Part shown: positions 50,243 to 58,701 of the stretch, in pieces
How positions within the stretch are numbered: position 1 is the stretch's first letter
Layout of the letters: each line of letters opens with the position of its first letter
NCBI GenBank assembly: GCA_040768845.1
Contig: JAXGME010000003.1
Coordinates: forward strand, 186,001 to 250,000
Origin: JAEZHK01 sp040768845
GTDB taxonomy: Bacteria > Bacillota > Clostridia > Christensenellales > Aristaeellaceae
DNA length: 64,000 bases
Direction: 5' to 3'
Made by a program: the position numbers and the translations under genes
Notes under the pieces: generated by a model
What the model was told of the DNA's origin: nothing
The model's input: only the letters and a program-made list of their open reading frames with translations
Databases searched by the model: none

Positions 50243-51000
50243 TTACGCTCAAGAACGAGGCTCAGATCGCCAAGATGCGGCGCGCGGGCGCGCTGCTGAA
50301 CCAGGTGCTGGAAGCGCTCCGGGCGCGATGCGTGCCCGGCGTCACCACGATGGAAATGGACCGTCTTGCCGAGCAGATGATCCGCGATGCGGGCGCCACG
50401 CCTTCCTTTAAAGGCTACGAGGGCTTTCCCGCCGCCATCTGCGCCTCGCCCGACGACTGCGTGGTGCATGGCTTTCCGGACGAAAAGCCGCTTCGGGACG
50501 GGCAGATCCTTTCGGTGGACTGCGGCGTGATCCTGGACGGATGGCAGTCCGACAGCGCCTTTACCGCCGCGATCGGCGAGGTGCCTCAGGAAGTCAGGGA
50601 CCTCATCCGTGTGACCGAGGAATGCTTCTGGATCGGCATTGACAAGGCGCGCGAGGGCAACCGGCTGGGCGATGTCGCCAGCGCTATTCAGCGCCACGCG
50701 GAAGCCCACGGCTATGGTGTGATTCGGGATCTGTGCGGACACGGCATCGGCCGCGAGATGCACGAGGACCCGTCCGTGCCCAATTTCGGAGAACCGGGGC
50801 ACGGCATCCGGCTCAGGGCGGGCATGACGCTGGCCATCGAGCCGATGATCGCGCTGGGCACCTGGCGCGTATACCGGGCGGAGGACGGCTGGGCCATCAT
50901 CACACAGGACCACAAGCCCTGCGCTCATTACGAGCATACCATTGCCATCACCGACGGCGCGCCGGAGGTTCTGTCGCTGCCGGGAGGGAAACGGCCATGA
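50239..51000 (+). CDS. map: Methionine aminopeptidase type I
   Basis: The 253-aa enzyme removes N-terminal methionine. Its dinuclear metal site residues lie in VDCGVILDGWQSDSA, GHGIGREMHEDPSVPNFG and the late glutamate of AIEPM and of the end region. It begins MITLKNEAQIAKMRRAG. It overlaps adk at the start and the KOW gene at the end, each by ATGA. Confidence 0.96.
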   Translation: MITLKNEAQIAKMRRAGALLNQVLEALRARCVPGVTTMEMDRLAEQMIRDAGATPSFKGYEGFPAAICASPDDCVVHGFPDEKPLRDGQILSVDCGVILDGWQSDSAFTAAIGEVPQEVRDLIRVTEECFWIGIDKAREGNRLGDVASAIQRHAEAHGYGVIRDLCGHGIGREMHEDPSVPNFGEPGHGIRLRAGMTLAIEPMIALGTWRVYRAEDGWAIITQDHKPCAHYEHTIAITDGAPEVLSLPGGKRP

Positions 51001-51263
51001 CGCGCATCCAGCCCGGTTTGGGCCGCGTCGTGAGAAGCAGGGCCGGCAGGGATTCCGGGCGGCTGTTCCTCGTCGTGGGCATCCTGGACGGCGAACACCT
51101 GCTATTGGCCGACGGCGATCTTCGAAGGGTTGAAAAGCCCAAGAAGAAAAAGACGCGGCACCTGGAAGCCACGGCATACTGCTGTGAATGCCCGGCGATC
51201 GGCAAGCTGAATAACTCCGACATCCGCAAGCTGATCCAGAACGCCACCGACAAGGAGGGGTGA
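50997..51263 (+). CDS. KOW-domain RNA-binding protein (L14e-like)
   Basis: The 88-aa protein begins with a KOW-like stretch (GLGRVVRSRAGRDSGRLFLVVGI) and has a basic middle PKKKKTRHLEA. Such proteins are found between map and infA in many Clostridia and are thought to bind ribosomal RNA. Two cysteines (CCEC) follow. The start overlaps the map stop. Its precise role is unknown. Confidence 0.88.
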   Translation: MTRIQPGLGRVVRSRAGRDSGRLFLVVGILDGEHLLLADGDLRRVEKPKKKKTRHLEATAYCCECPAIGKLNNSDIRKLIQNATDKEG

Positions 51264-51267
51264 GGGA

Positions 51268-51489
51268 TTGTCCAAATCTGACGTTATCGAAGTGGAAGGC
51301 GTTGTCACCGAGACCTTTCCCAACGCCATGTTTGAAGTGGAACTGCCCAACGGCCACAAGGTACTGGCGCACGTGTCCGGAAAGATGCGCATGCACTACA
51401 TCCGCATCTACCCCGGCGACAAGGTGACGATCGAGCTCTCGCCTTATGACCTGACGCGCGGCAGGATTACATGGCGCAGCAAAGGCTAA
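51268..51489 (+). CDS. infA: Translation initiation factor IF-1
   Basis: The 73-aa OB-fold protein matches IF-1 across its length (VIEVEGVVTETFPNAMFEVE, GKMRMHYIRIYPGDKVTIE). It binds the ribosomal A site during initiation. The start is TTG, with AAGGAGGGG 10 bases upstream. It lies in the normal place before rpmJ. Confidence 0.98.
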   Translation: MSKSDVIEVEGVVTETFPNAMFEVELPNGHKVLAHVSGKMRMHYIRIYPGDKVTIELSPYDLTRGRITWRSKG

Positions 51490-51513
51490 CAACAACTCAA
51501 GGAGGCAAGCGCA

Positions 51514-51627
51514 ATGAAAGTCAGACCCTCTGTCAAGCCCATTTGCGAAAAATGCAAGATCATCCGCCGCAAGGGTCGCGTGATGGTGATCTGCGAAAAC
51601 CCGAAGCACAAGCAGAAGCAGGGCTGA
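51514..51627 (+). CDS. rpmJ: 50S ribosomal protein L36
   Basis: The 37-aa protein MKVRPSVKPICEKCKIIRR... holds the zinc residues C11, C14, C27 and H32, so it is the zinc-binding C+ form. CAAGGAGGC precedes the ATG by 7 bases. Confidence 0.97.
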   Translation: MKVRPSVKPICEKCKIIRRKGRVMVICENPKHKQKQG

Positions 51628-51688
51628 CGCCTGCTGAGCCAACCAGCCCGCAACGGGCGCAGCGATAATTTGGAGGTGCTTTACTAGA

Positions 51689-52066
51689 ATGGCACGCATC
51701 GCAGGTGTCGACCTTCCCAAGGAGAAGCGCGTGGGGATCGCGCTGACCTACATCTATGGCATCGGCCGCAACGTGGCCGACAAGATCATCGACGCGACGG
51801 GCGTCAACCCCGATACCCGCGTCAAGGACCTGACCGAGTCCGACGTCGGCAAGCTGCGCGACTACATCGATCACAACGTCAAGGTGGAGGGCGACCTGCG
51901 CCGGGAAGTTTCGATGAACATCAAGCGGCTCATGGAAATCGGCTGCTACCGCGGCCTCAGGCACCGCAGGGGGCTCCCCGTGCGCGGCCAGAACACCAAG
52001 CAGAACGCCCGTACCCGCAAGGGTCCCAAGCGCCAGGTTGCCGGAAAGAAGAAGGCCGCGCGGTAA
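51689..52066 (+). CDS. rpsM: 30S ribosomal protein S13
   Basis: The 125-aa protein begins MARIAGVDLPKEKRVGIALT and ends with the tRNA-contacting basic tail around RGLPVRGQNTKQNARTRKGP. It lies in the 30S head. TTGGAGGTGCTTTACTAGA precedes the ATG. A longer than usual gap of 133 bases separates it from rpsK. Confidence 0.98.
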   Translation: MARIAGVDLPKEKRVGIALTYIYGIGRNVADKIIDATGVNPDTRVKDLTESDVGKLRDYIDHNVKVEGDLRREVSMNIKRLMEIGCYRGLRHRRGLPVRGQNTKQNARTRKGPKRQVAGKKKAAR

Positions 52067-52145
52067 CGCGCCCGCTTCGCCGGCGCTCTGCTGGATGGCC
52101 CGCGCTTTGGGGCGCGGCCGGAGGGTGAGCGTGGCGTGAGAAGCA

Positions 52146-52166
52146 GCGCAGGGAATTGCCCTGCGC
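52146..52166 (+). other. Hairpin in the rpsM-rpsK gap
   Basis: GCGCAGGG and CCCTGCGC form an 8-base-pair stem around AATTG. The gap 52067-52199 otherwise holds no gene. Placed about 33 bases before rpsK, it might be part of an S4-type control site as known for alpha operons, though those usually lie before rpsM or rpsD; this is speculative. Confidence 0.4.
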
Positions 52167-52199
52167 CCGGAAGACCAATTTTTGAGGAGGAAGCTATCC

Positions 52200-52598
52200 A
52201 TGGCCAAGCCGAAGCTGAAAAAGACGACGCGCAAGCGCCGCGAGAAAAAACTCGTGGAGCGTGGCGCCGCCCATATCCGCTCTTCGTTCAACAACACGAT
52301 CGTCACGATCACCGACACCGCCGGCAACGCGCTGTCGTGGGCCTCTGCCGGCGGGCTGGGTTTCCGCGGCAGCAAGAAGTCTACGCCCTTCGCTGCGCAG
52401 ACGGCCGCCGAGACCGCCGCAAAGGCCGCGATGGAGTACGGCCTCAAGTCGGTTGAGGTGTACGTCAAGGGCCCCGGTTCCGGGCGCGAAGCCGCCATCC
52501 GCTCGCTGCAGGCGGCGGGTCTGGAGGTCAACATGATCAAGGACGTGACGCCGATCCCGCACAACGGATGCCGTCCGCCCAAGCGCAGAAGAGTGTAA
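52200..52598 (+). CDS. rpsK: 30S ribosomal protein S11
   Basis: The 132-aa protein has IRSSFNNTIVTITDTAGNAL near 27-46, GLGFRGSKKSTPFAAQ and the end PIPHNGCRPPKRRRV. It lies on the platform near the mRNA exit. ATG 52200 follows GAGGAGGAAG; an in-frame ATG at 52182 lies before that site and is rejected. Confidence 0.98.
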   Translation: MAKPKLKKTTRKRREKKLVERGAAHIRSSFNNTIVTITDTAGNALSWASAGGLGFRGSKKSTPFAAQTAAETAAKAAMEYGLKSVEVYVKGPGSGREAAIRSLQAAGLEVNMIKDVTPIPHNGCRPPKRRRV

Positions 52599-52613
52599 TG
52601 GAGGTTTTGATTC

Positions 52614-53240
52614 ATGGCTAGATATAACGGTTCCGTTTGCCGCCTGTGCCGCCGCGAGGGCACGAAGCTCTTCCTGAAGGGCGACCGTTGCTACAGCCCG
52701 AAGTGCTCGGTGGGCCTCAGGCCCACCCCGCCGGGTGAGCACGGCCAGGCCCGCCAGCGGAAGCAGTCGGAGTACGGCATGCAGCTTCGCGAAAAGCAGA
52801 AGGCCCGCCGCGTGTACGGCGTGCTGGAAGCCCAGTTCCACCGCTACTTTGAAAAGGCCGAGGCCAAGCGCGGCATCACCGGCGAAAACCTGCTGATTAC
52901 GCTGGAGCGCCGGCTGGATAACGTGGTGTACCGCCTGGGCTTTGGCGCCAGCCGCGCCCACGCCCGCCAGCTGGTCCGCCATGGCCACATCCAGGTCAAC
53001 GGCAAGAAGGTCAACATTCCCTCCTACCAGGTAGACGTCAACGACATCATCTCCGTGCGCGAAAAGAGCGCGGAGGCGGAGCGCTTCAAGGCCCTTCGCG
53101 AGGGCACCGGCCGCGTGATCCCCAAGTGGATCGTGCTGGATGCGCCCAACCTGAAGGCCTCAATCGTCGCCCTTCCGCAGCGCGAAGACGTCGATACGAC
53201 GATCCAGGAGCATATGATCGTCGAGCTGTACTCCCGCTAA
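52614..53240 (+). CDS. rpsD: 30S ribosomal protein S4
   Basis: The 208-aa protein has a zinc-type N-terminus with C9, C12, C26 and C31 (VCRLCRREG, RCYSPKC) and the S4 RNA-binding domain near 98-160 (LERRLDNVVYRLGFGASRAH). It starts 30S assembly and can act as translational repressor of the alpha operon. ATGGAGGTTTTGATTC precedes the ATG. Confidence 0.98.
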   Translation: MARYNGSVCRLCRREGTKLFLKGDRCYSPKCSVGLRPTPPGEHGQARQRKQSEYGMQLREKQKARRVYGVLEAQFHRYFEKAEAKRGITGENLLITLERRLDNVVYRLGFGASRAHARQLVRHGHIQVNGKKVNIPSYQVDVNDIISVREKSAEAERFKALREGTGRVIPKWIVLDAPNLKASIVALPQREDVDTTIQEHMIVELYSR

Positions 53241-53301
53241 TCATGAGTTTCCCGCTTGATAGGGGAGTACCCCGATTCCGCCAAAAAGGAGGGCGTGCTG
53301 A

Positions 53302-54270
53302 ATGATCGAAATCGAAAAACCGAGAATTGAACGAGTGGAGATCGGCGAGAACAACCGCTATGGCAAGTTCGTCGTGGAACCGCTGGAGCGGGGGTTTGGC
53401 CAGACGTTGGGCAATTCGCTGCGCCGCGTGCTGCTCAACTCACTGCCGGGCGTGGCGGTGACCAGCGTGCGCATTGAAGGCGTGCAGCATGAGTTTTCGA
53501 CGGTGCCGGGCGTGAAGGAAGACGTGGCGGAAATTATCCTCAACCTCAAAAATCTGTCCGCCAAGCTTTTTTCCGACCAGCCTAAGATCATTACGGTGGA
53601 CGCGGTGGGGCCCTGCGAAGTGACCGCCGCGGAAATCAAGTGCGACGAGGAAGTCGAAATCGTCAACCCGGATCTGCACATCGCCACGTTGACCGAAGGC
53701 GCGCATCTGCAGATGCAGGTCACGCTGGACAAGGGCCGCGGCTATGTGTCCGTCGAGCGCAACAAGCAGATCATGACCGAGCGCTCGAAGTCGGGCGGCA
53801 TGCCCATCGGCGTCATTCCGATGGATTCGATCTTCACCCCCATCCGCAAGGTCAGCTATTCCGTGGAGGACACCCGGCGCGGCCAGATTACCGACTACGA
53901 CAAGCTGACGATCGAGGTGTGGACCAACGGCAGCATCCTGCCCAAGGAGGCGCTGGCCTCCGCGGCGCAGATTCTGACCAACAACATGCGCCTGTTCATT
54001 GACCTGACCGTCAACGTCGTCCGTGTGGACTTCAACGAGCCTGAGGACAACTCCAAGGAGAAGGTTCTGGAGATGACCATCGAGGAACTGGATCTTTCGG
54101 TGCGCGCCTTCAACTGCCTGAAGCGCGCCGGCATCAACACCGTGGCCGAACTGGTGCAGAGAAACCAGGAGGACATGATGAAGGTGCGCAACCTCGGCAA
54201 AAAGTCGCTGGAGGAAGTTGAACAAAAGCTCGTCGCGCTGGGCCTCGCGCTCAAGGCGAGCGACGAATAA
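53302..54270 (+). CDS. rpoA: DNA-directed RNA polymerase subunit alpha
   Basis: The 322-aa subunit has the assembly domain with LEPGFGQTLGNSLRRVLL-type sequence (here ERGFGQTLGNSLRRVLLNS) and the C-terminal domain ELDLSVRAFNCLKRAGINTV through VRNLGKKSLEEVEQKL that binds UP elements and activators. AAAGGAGGGCGTGCTGA precedes the ATG. Confidence 0.98.
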   Translation: MIEIEKPRIERVEIGENNRYGKFVVEPLERGFGQTLGNSLRRVLLNSLPGVAVTSVRIEGVQHEFSTVPGVKEDVAEIILNLKNLSAKLFSDQPKIITVDAVGPCEVTAAEIKCDEEVEIVNPDLHIATLTEGAHLQMQVTLDKGRGYVSVERNKQIMTERSKSGGMPIGVIPMDSIFTPIRKVSYSVEDTRRGQITDYDKLTIEVWTNGSILPKEALASAAQILTNNMRLFIDLTVNVVRVDFNEPEDNSKEKVLEMTIEELDLSVRAFNCLKRAGINTVAELVQRNQEDMMKVRNLGKKSLEEVEQKLVALGLALKASDE

Positions 54271-54314
54271 CCGTGGCTGCACCGCCACCTCGACAATAGC
54301 AAGGAGGACGTAAC

Positions 54315-54824
54315 ATGGCCAATCGCAAGCTGGGCAGGCCGACCGACCAGCGCAGGGCGCTCCTGCGCAATCAGGTGACCAACCTGATCTGGTACGGAAA
54401 AATCGAGACCACCCTCACCCGCGCCAAGGAAGTCAGCTCCGTCGCCGAAAAGCTGATCACGCTGGCCGCGCGCGAGTGCGATAACAACGTGGAAACCACC
54501 AAGAACACCAACAACGACAAGGGACAGACGGTCGTTCTGAACGTGGTCAACGACGCGCCCTCGAAACTGGCCGCGCGCCGCCGCATGATGAGCTACCTCT
54601 ACGAAATCCCCGAACCGCGCAAGGACGACGAGAGCCGTTCCGAATACAAAGAGCGCACCAAGGCCGTCAGGCACCCCGTGGTCGAGAAGCTGATGCGCGA
54701 AATCGGTCCCAAGTACAAAAAACGCGCGGCCGACAAGGGTCAGGGCGGCGGCTACACCCGCATCCTCAAGATCGGGCCCCGGCGCGGCGACGGCGCGGAA
54801 ATGGTCATCCTGGAGCTGGTGTAA
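54315..54824 (+). CDS. rplQ: 50S ribosomal protein L17, long form
   Basis: The 169-aa protein has the L17 core NRKLGRPTDQRRALLRNQ and the end RGDGAEMVILELV. Between them is an insertion of about 50 residues rich in charged residues (near 57-135), which makes it longer than the usual 115-130. Long L17 forms occur in Clostridia. It closes the alpha operon; two hairpins follow. AAGGAGGACG precedes the ATG. Confidence 0.97.
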   Translation: MANRKLGRPTDQRRALLRNQVTNLIWYGKIETTLTRAKEVSSVAEKLITLAARECDNNVETTKNTNNDKGQTVVLNVVNDAPSKLAARRRMMSYLYEIPEPRKDDESRSEYKERTKAVRHPVVEKLMREIGPKYKKRAADKGQGGGYTRILKIGPRRGDGAEMVILELV

Positions 54825-54854
54825 CGAAGCGGGGCGATGCCCGCCGGATCTTTG

Positions 54855-54885
54855 AAAGGCCCCTGCGCTTTGCGCCGGGGCCTTT
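54855..54885 (+). terminator. First hairpin after rplQ
   Basis: AAAGGCCCC pairs with GGGGCCTTT. Inside, GCGC pairs with GCGC around a TTT loop, with one mismatch. It lies 31 bases past the stop. Confidence 0.75.
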
Positions 54886-54894
54886 CCCGCCCAA

Positions 54895-54948
54895 AACTTC
54901 GCCGCGGGACGCGATAGGCTCGCGGCCCGCGGCGAAGTTTATTTTTTT
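54895..54948. terminator. Bidirectional terminator between rplQ and the HPr-like gene
   Basis: AACTTCGCCGCGGG and CCCGCGGCGAAGTT form a perfect 14-base-pair stem. The forward side is followed by TATTTTTTT, a classic T tract for the rplQ transcript. Read from the other strand it is followed by TTTT and may also end the convergent HPr-like gene. Confidence 0.9.
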
Positions 54949-54956
54949 GTTTGGGT

Positions 54957-55178
54957 TCAGACGACGTAGGCCTTCAGATCGTTTTTCAGGTCGTCGTTGG
55001 CACCGTCGCTGACCAGCTCCATGGGCTTTGTCAGGTCCATCGAGAAAATCCCCAGAATGGACTTGGCGTCGACCACATAGCGGCCGTGCACCAGCGCCAG
55101 TTCCTCGCTGTACTGCGACGTGATTTTGACGAAATCTTTGACCGAATTGGCATCTTTGAATTTCACCGTGAGCTTCAT
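54957..55178 (-). CDS. HPr-like protein without the active-site histidine
   Basis: The 73-aa protein has the HPr length and the regulatory serine region VVDAKSILGIFSMDL, with S40 in the place of HPr Ser-46. The usual GIHARPA loop with phosphorylatable His-15 is replaced by DANSVKDFV, so it cannot carry phosphate in the PTS. It resembles the Crh type of protein, which acts only through serine phosphorylation and CcpA, though in its own way. ATG 55178 follows GGGAGGG. It converges on rplQ. Confidence 0.85.
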   Translation of the reverse strand: MKLTVKFKDANSVKDFVKITSQYSEELALVHGRYVVDAKSILGIFSMDLTKPMELVSDGANDDLKNDLKAYVV

Positions 55179-55232
55179 AACGTTTCCCTCCCGTTTGCTC
55201 GGTTTGTCTTTTCTCTTCTCTCTTCCGACGGT

Positions 55233-55262
55233 ATTATGATAACCGAAGATTGTAAAGCCCAA
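55233..55262 (-). promoter_or_regulatory. Possible promoter of the HPr-like gene
   Basis: The reverse strand has CATAAT with a poor -35 (TTGGGC) 18 bases upstream. The leader would be about 50 bases. The remaining bases 55263-55342 show no gene. Confidence 0.35.
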
Positions 55263-55342
55263 ACTGGGGAACGGTAACGTTTCCGATCACATTGTGTGAA
55301 TGAATGTTAAGCCCGGCCGGGCGTGAACGCGCGCGCCCACGG

Positions 55343-55371
55343 TTGATTTTTCGCCGGTTTTAGGGTATGAT
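55343..55371 (+). promoter_or_regulatory. lepA promoter
   Basis: TTGATT and TATGAT are 17 bases apart. The -10 itself contains the ATG at 55367, so that codon cannot start the protein, and GTG 55415 is chosen instead. Confidence 0.8.
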
Positions 55372-55414
55372 GAGGAAGCAAAACCCATGGATTCTGGCGC
55401 CGGGAGGCAAATAC

Positions 55415-57223
55415 GTGCCCACATTCAACCAAGAGAACATCCGGAACTTCTGCATCATCGCGCACATTGACCACGGCAAGTCCACGCTGGCGGACCGCCT
55501 GCTGGAAAAGACCGGCGTGATGGCCACCCGCGACATGACCGAGCAGGTGCTCGATTCGATGGATCTGGAGCGGGAGCGCGGCATTACGATCAAATCCAAG
55601 GCCGTGCGGATGCCTTATACGGCTGAGGATGGCGTGGACTATGTGCTCAATCTCATTGACACCCCCGGCCACGTGGACTTTACCTACGAGGTCTCCCGGG
55701 CACTGGCCGCCTGCGAGGGCGCGGTGCTGGTGGTGGACGCCAGCCAGGGCATCGAAGCCCAGACGCTGGCCAACGTCTACATGGCGCTGGAGCACGACCT
55801 GGAGATCCTGCCGGTCATCAACAAGATCGACCTGCCCAGCGCCCAGCCGGAGGTGGTGCGGCATGAAATCGAGGATGAAATCGGCCTCGACGCCGAAGGC
55901 TGCCCGCTGGTCTCCGCCAAGCAGGGCGTCGGCATCGGCGAGGTGCTCAGCGCCATCGTCACCCGCATCCCGCCGCCCAGGGGCGACATCGGCGCTCCGC
56001 TCCGGGCACTGATCTTTGACAGCTATTACGACAACTACCGGGGCGCGATCAGCTCGGTTCGTCTGATGAGCGGCACTGTGCGGGTGGGCGACCGCATCCG
56101 CATGATGGCCAGCGGGCACGAGTTTGACGTGACCGAGGTGGGCGCCTTTCTGCCCGGCGGCTACAGCCCCGCGGACTGCCTCAGGGCGGGCGAGGTGGGC
56201 TACATCGCGGCCTCCATCAAGGACATCGCGGACATCCGGGTGGGCGACACGATTACGCTGGCCGCCGCCCCCGCCAGGGAACCGCTGCCCGGCTACAAGC
56301 CGGTGCTGCCCATGGTCTACTGCGGCATATACCCCGCCGACGGCGCGGATTATGAGGATCTGAAGGACGCGTTGGCGCGGCTCAGGCTGAACGATGCCGC
56401 CATCTTCTTTGAACCGGAAACCAGCGTCGCGCTGGGCTACGGCTTTCGCTGCGGCTTTTTGGGCCTTCTGCACATGGAGATCATCCAGGAGCGGCTGGAG
56501 CGGGAGTTTGATCTGGACCTGGTCACCACCGCCCCCAGCGTGGTGTACCACGTGGTCAAGACCGACGGCGAGAAGATCACCATCGACAACCCCACCAACC
56601 TTCCGCCCGTTCAGGAGATTGCCTGGATGGAGGAGCCCTTCGTGGACGCGCAGGTGATCACGCCCCAGGAATACGTGGGCGCGATCATGGAATTGTGCCA
56701 GGACAAGCGCGGCACCTTCCGCGACATGAAGTACATCGAGGGCGGCCGCGTGCTTTTGATGTACGATCTGCCCCTCAATGAGGTGATCTACGACTTCTTC
56801 GACCAACTGAAGAGCCGCACCCGCGGCTACGCCTCCTTTGATTATTCTCTGAAGGGCTACGCCAGGAGCGACCTGGTGAAGCTGGACATCCTGCTCAACG
56901 GCGAAACCTGCGACGCGCTTTCGATCATCGTGCACCGGGACCGCGCCTATCCCCGCGGCCGGTCCATCGCGGAAAAGCTGAAGGACGTCATCCCGCGCCA
57001 GCTCTTCGAGATTCCGATCCAGGCCGCCATCGGCGGCAAGGTGATCGCCCGGGAGACGGTCAAGGCACTGCGCAAGGACGTATTGGCGAAGTGCTACGGC
57101 GGCGACATCACCCGGAAGAAGAAGCTGCTGGAGAAGCAGAAGGAGGGCAAAAAGCGCATGCGCCAGGTGGGCTCGGTGGAGGTGCCCAGCGAGGCGTTCA
57201 TGGCCGTGCTCAAGATGGACTGA
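55415..57223 (+). CDS. lepA: Elongation factor 4 (LepA)
   Basis: The 602-aa GTPase has G1 AHIDHGKST at 16-24, DTPGHVDFTYE (G3), NKIDLP (G4), and the LepA-specific C-terminal domain with GKVIARETVKALRKDVLAKCYGGD-like sequence and the end KRMRQVGSVEVPSEAF. It acts on stalled or misplaced ribosomes. GTG 55415 has GGGAGG 7 bases upstream, and the length then equals that of known LepA. hemW follows, the usual partner in Firmicutes. Confidence 0.97.
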   Translation: MPTFNQENIRNFCIIAHIDHGKSTLADRLLEKTGVMATRDMTEQVLDSMDLERERGITIKSKAVRMPYTAEDGVDYVLNLIDTPGHVDFTYEVSRALAACEGAVLVVDASQGIEAQTLANVYMALEHDLEILPVINKIDLPSAQPEVVRHEIEDEIGLDAEGCPLVSAKQGVGIGEVLSAIVTRIPPPRGDIGAPLRALIFDSYYDNYRGAISSVRLMSGTVRVGDRIRMMASGHEFDVTEVGAFLPGGYSPADCLRAGEVGYIAASIKDIADIRVGDTITLAAAPAREPLPGYKPVLPMVYCGIYPADGADYEDLKDALARLRLNDAAIFFEPETSVALGYGFRCGFLGLLHMEIIQERLEREFDLDLVTTAPSVVYHVVKTDGEKITIDNPTNLPPVQEIAWMEEPFVDAQVITPQEYVGAIMELCQDKRGTFRDMKYIEGGRVLLMYDLPLNEVIYDFFDQLKSRTRGYASFDYSLKGYARSDLVKLDILLNGETCDALSIIVHRDRAYPRGRSIAEKLKDVIPRQLFEIPIQAAIGGKVIARETVKALRKDVLAKCYGGDITRKKKLLEKQKEGKKRMRQVGSVEVPSEAFMAVLKMD

Positions 57224-57238
57224 GGCGGTGGGGAAGGC

Positions 57239-58330
57239 ATGAAAAGCGCGGCGCTGTACGTTCACATCCCCTTCTGCGCGAAGAAGTGCGCCTACTGCGA
57301 CTTTCGCTCCTGGGCGGGCCGTGAGGCCGACTGGGGGCGCTATCTGAACGCGCTGGAGGAGGAATTCAAAACCTCCGCCGCCCGTTACGGCAGGCTGCCG
57401 GTGGCGACGGTGTTCATCGGCGGAGGCACGCCGTCCATCCTGCCGGCGGACGCGGTGATGCGCATCCTGGCCATGACCCGCGCCCGGTTTGAACTGCTGC
57501 CCGGCGCGGAGATCACCGTGGAGGCCAATCCCGGCACGCTGTCCCCGGAAAAGCTGCGCGCCTTTCGTGATTCCGGGGTCAACCGGCTTTCCGTGGGGCT
57601 GCAGACGGCGCAGCCGAAGCTTTTGGAAATGCTGGGCCGCATCCACACCGCCGAGGAGGCCGCCCTCGCCGTGGCCCGGGCGCGGGACGCGGGACTGAAA
57701 AATATCAACCTCGACCTCATGTACGCGCTGCCCGGCCAGACGATGGCGGATTGGGTGGAGACGCTGAAATTTGCGCTGGGGCTGAACCCCGAACACCTGT
57801 CGCTGTACAGCCTGATTTTGGAGGCGGGCACGCCGCTGGCCCGCGCCGTCGCCGCGGGCGAACAGGCCGCGCCGGGGGACGATATTTCCATCGCCATGCA
57901 GCGCGCCGCCGGGCGCATCCTGGCCCGGCGGGGTTTTCAGCGGTATGAGATCTCCAACTACGCGCTTCCGGGCTATGCCTGCCGCCACAACACGATCTAT
58001 TGGACCCGCGGAGACTATCTGGGGCTGGGCTGCGCCGCCCATTCGATGATGGGCGGCGAGCGGTTTGAAAACACCGCCGATCTCGACGCCTACCTGGCCG
58101 GCGTCCGGGAGGTTTCCCGCCGCGCCATCGGCGCGGCCGAGGCGCGGGAGGAGGCCATTCTGCTGGGAACCCGCACCGCCCGGGGCATCCCGCTGGAAAT
58201 GGTATCCGGAAGGCGCGAACAGGTAGGCCGGCTGGAGACCGGTGGGTTTGTAAAGCGCGAAAACGGCCGGCTGATCCTCACCGAGCGGGGCATGGACGTG
58301 CAGAACGCGGTGGTCCTGGAGCTGCTGTAA
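57239..58330 (+). CDS. hemW: Radical SAM heme chaperone HemW
   Basis: The 363-aa protein has C13-AKK-C17-AY-C20 followed by D-F, the HemW form of the radical SAM motif (CxxxCxxC with a following phenylalanine, not the CxxxCxxCxC of HemN). It also has FIGGGTPS near 60 and NLDLMYALPGQT near 160. HemW delivers heme; the name coproporphyrinogen oxidase is an older mistake. GTGGGGAAGGC precedes the ATG. Confidence 0.94.
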   Translation: MKSAALYVHIPFCAKKCAYCDFRSWAGREADWGRYLNALEEEFKTSAARYGRLPVATVFIGGGTPSILPADAVMRILAMTRARFELLPGAEITVEANPGTLSPEKLRAFRDSGVNRLSVGLQTAQPKLLEMLGRIHTAEEAALAVARARDAGLKNINLDLMYALPGQTMADWVETLKFALGLNPEHLSLYSLILEAGTPLARAVAAGEQAAPGDDISIAMQRAAGRILARRGFQRYEISNYALPGYACRHNTIYWTRGDYLGLGCAAHSMMGGERFENTADLDAYLAGVREVSRRAIGAAEAREEAILLGTRTARGIPLEMVSGRREQVGRLETGGFVKRENGRLILTERGMDVQNAVVLELL

Positions 58331-58352
58331 TCGTTAAATCCGCGGTTCCCCC

Positions 58353-58381
58353 TTGACGGGCGGGGCGAATCGCGGTATTCT
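58353..58381 (+). promoter_or_regulatory. Promoter of the sdpR-sdpI operon
   Basis: TTGACG and TATTCT are 17 bases apart. Transcription should start near 58388, just where the inverted repeat begins. Confidence 0.75.
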
Positions 58382-58393
58382 ATGGGCAGATAG

Positions 58394-58417
58394 TTAGAAG
58401 ATTATCTAAACATCTAA
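58394..58417 (+). promoter_or_regulatory. Probable SdpR operator
   Basis: TTAGA, six bases, TCTAA form an inverted repeat, and a further TCTAA follows three bases later. ArsR-family repressors bind A/T-rich inverted repeats like this. The site overlaps the expected transcript start of sdpR, which suits autorepression. Confidence 0.6.
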
Positions 58418-58431
58418 AAAGGGGGAGCGGT

Positions 58432-58701
58432 ATGGGCGACGCATGGGACGCGCTGGCCGACCCGACGCGAAGAAAGATCCTGTCGCTGCTTCGCGGGGGG
58501 GACCTGAACGCGGGGGAGATCGCGTCCAGGTTTGACATGACCAAGCCGTCGATCAGCCATCATCTCAACATCCTGAAAAACGCGGATCTGGTGCGCGCCG
58601 AGCGCAGCGGGCAGAACATTGTCTATTCCATCAACACCAGCGTGCTGGAGGATCTGATGGATTTGATTGCCGACTTGACCGGAAGGGGGAAAAAGCCATG
58701 A
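58432..58701 (+). CDS. sdpR: ArsR-family autorepressor SdpR
   Basis: The 89-aa winged-helix protein (ALADPTRRKILSLLRGGDL, then FDMTKPSISHHLNILKNADLV and a wing with GQNIVYSINTSV) matches SdpR. It lacks the cysteine metal sites of ArsR. In B. subtilis it represses itself and sdpI and is held at the membrane by SdpI bound to toxin. Its stop overlaps the sdpI start (ATGA). Confidence 0.92.
   Translation: MGDAWDALADPTRRKILSLLRGGDLNAGEIASRFDMTKPSISHHLNILKNADLVRAERSGQNIVYSINTSVLEDLMDLIADLTGRGKKP

Noticed and set aside
55367..55414. Longer lepA start at ATG 55367
   Set aside because: This ATG is part of the -10 element of a very good promoter, and a proper ribosome binding site stands before GTG 55415.
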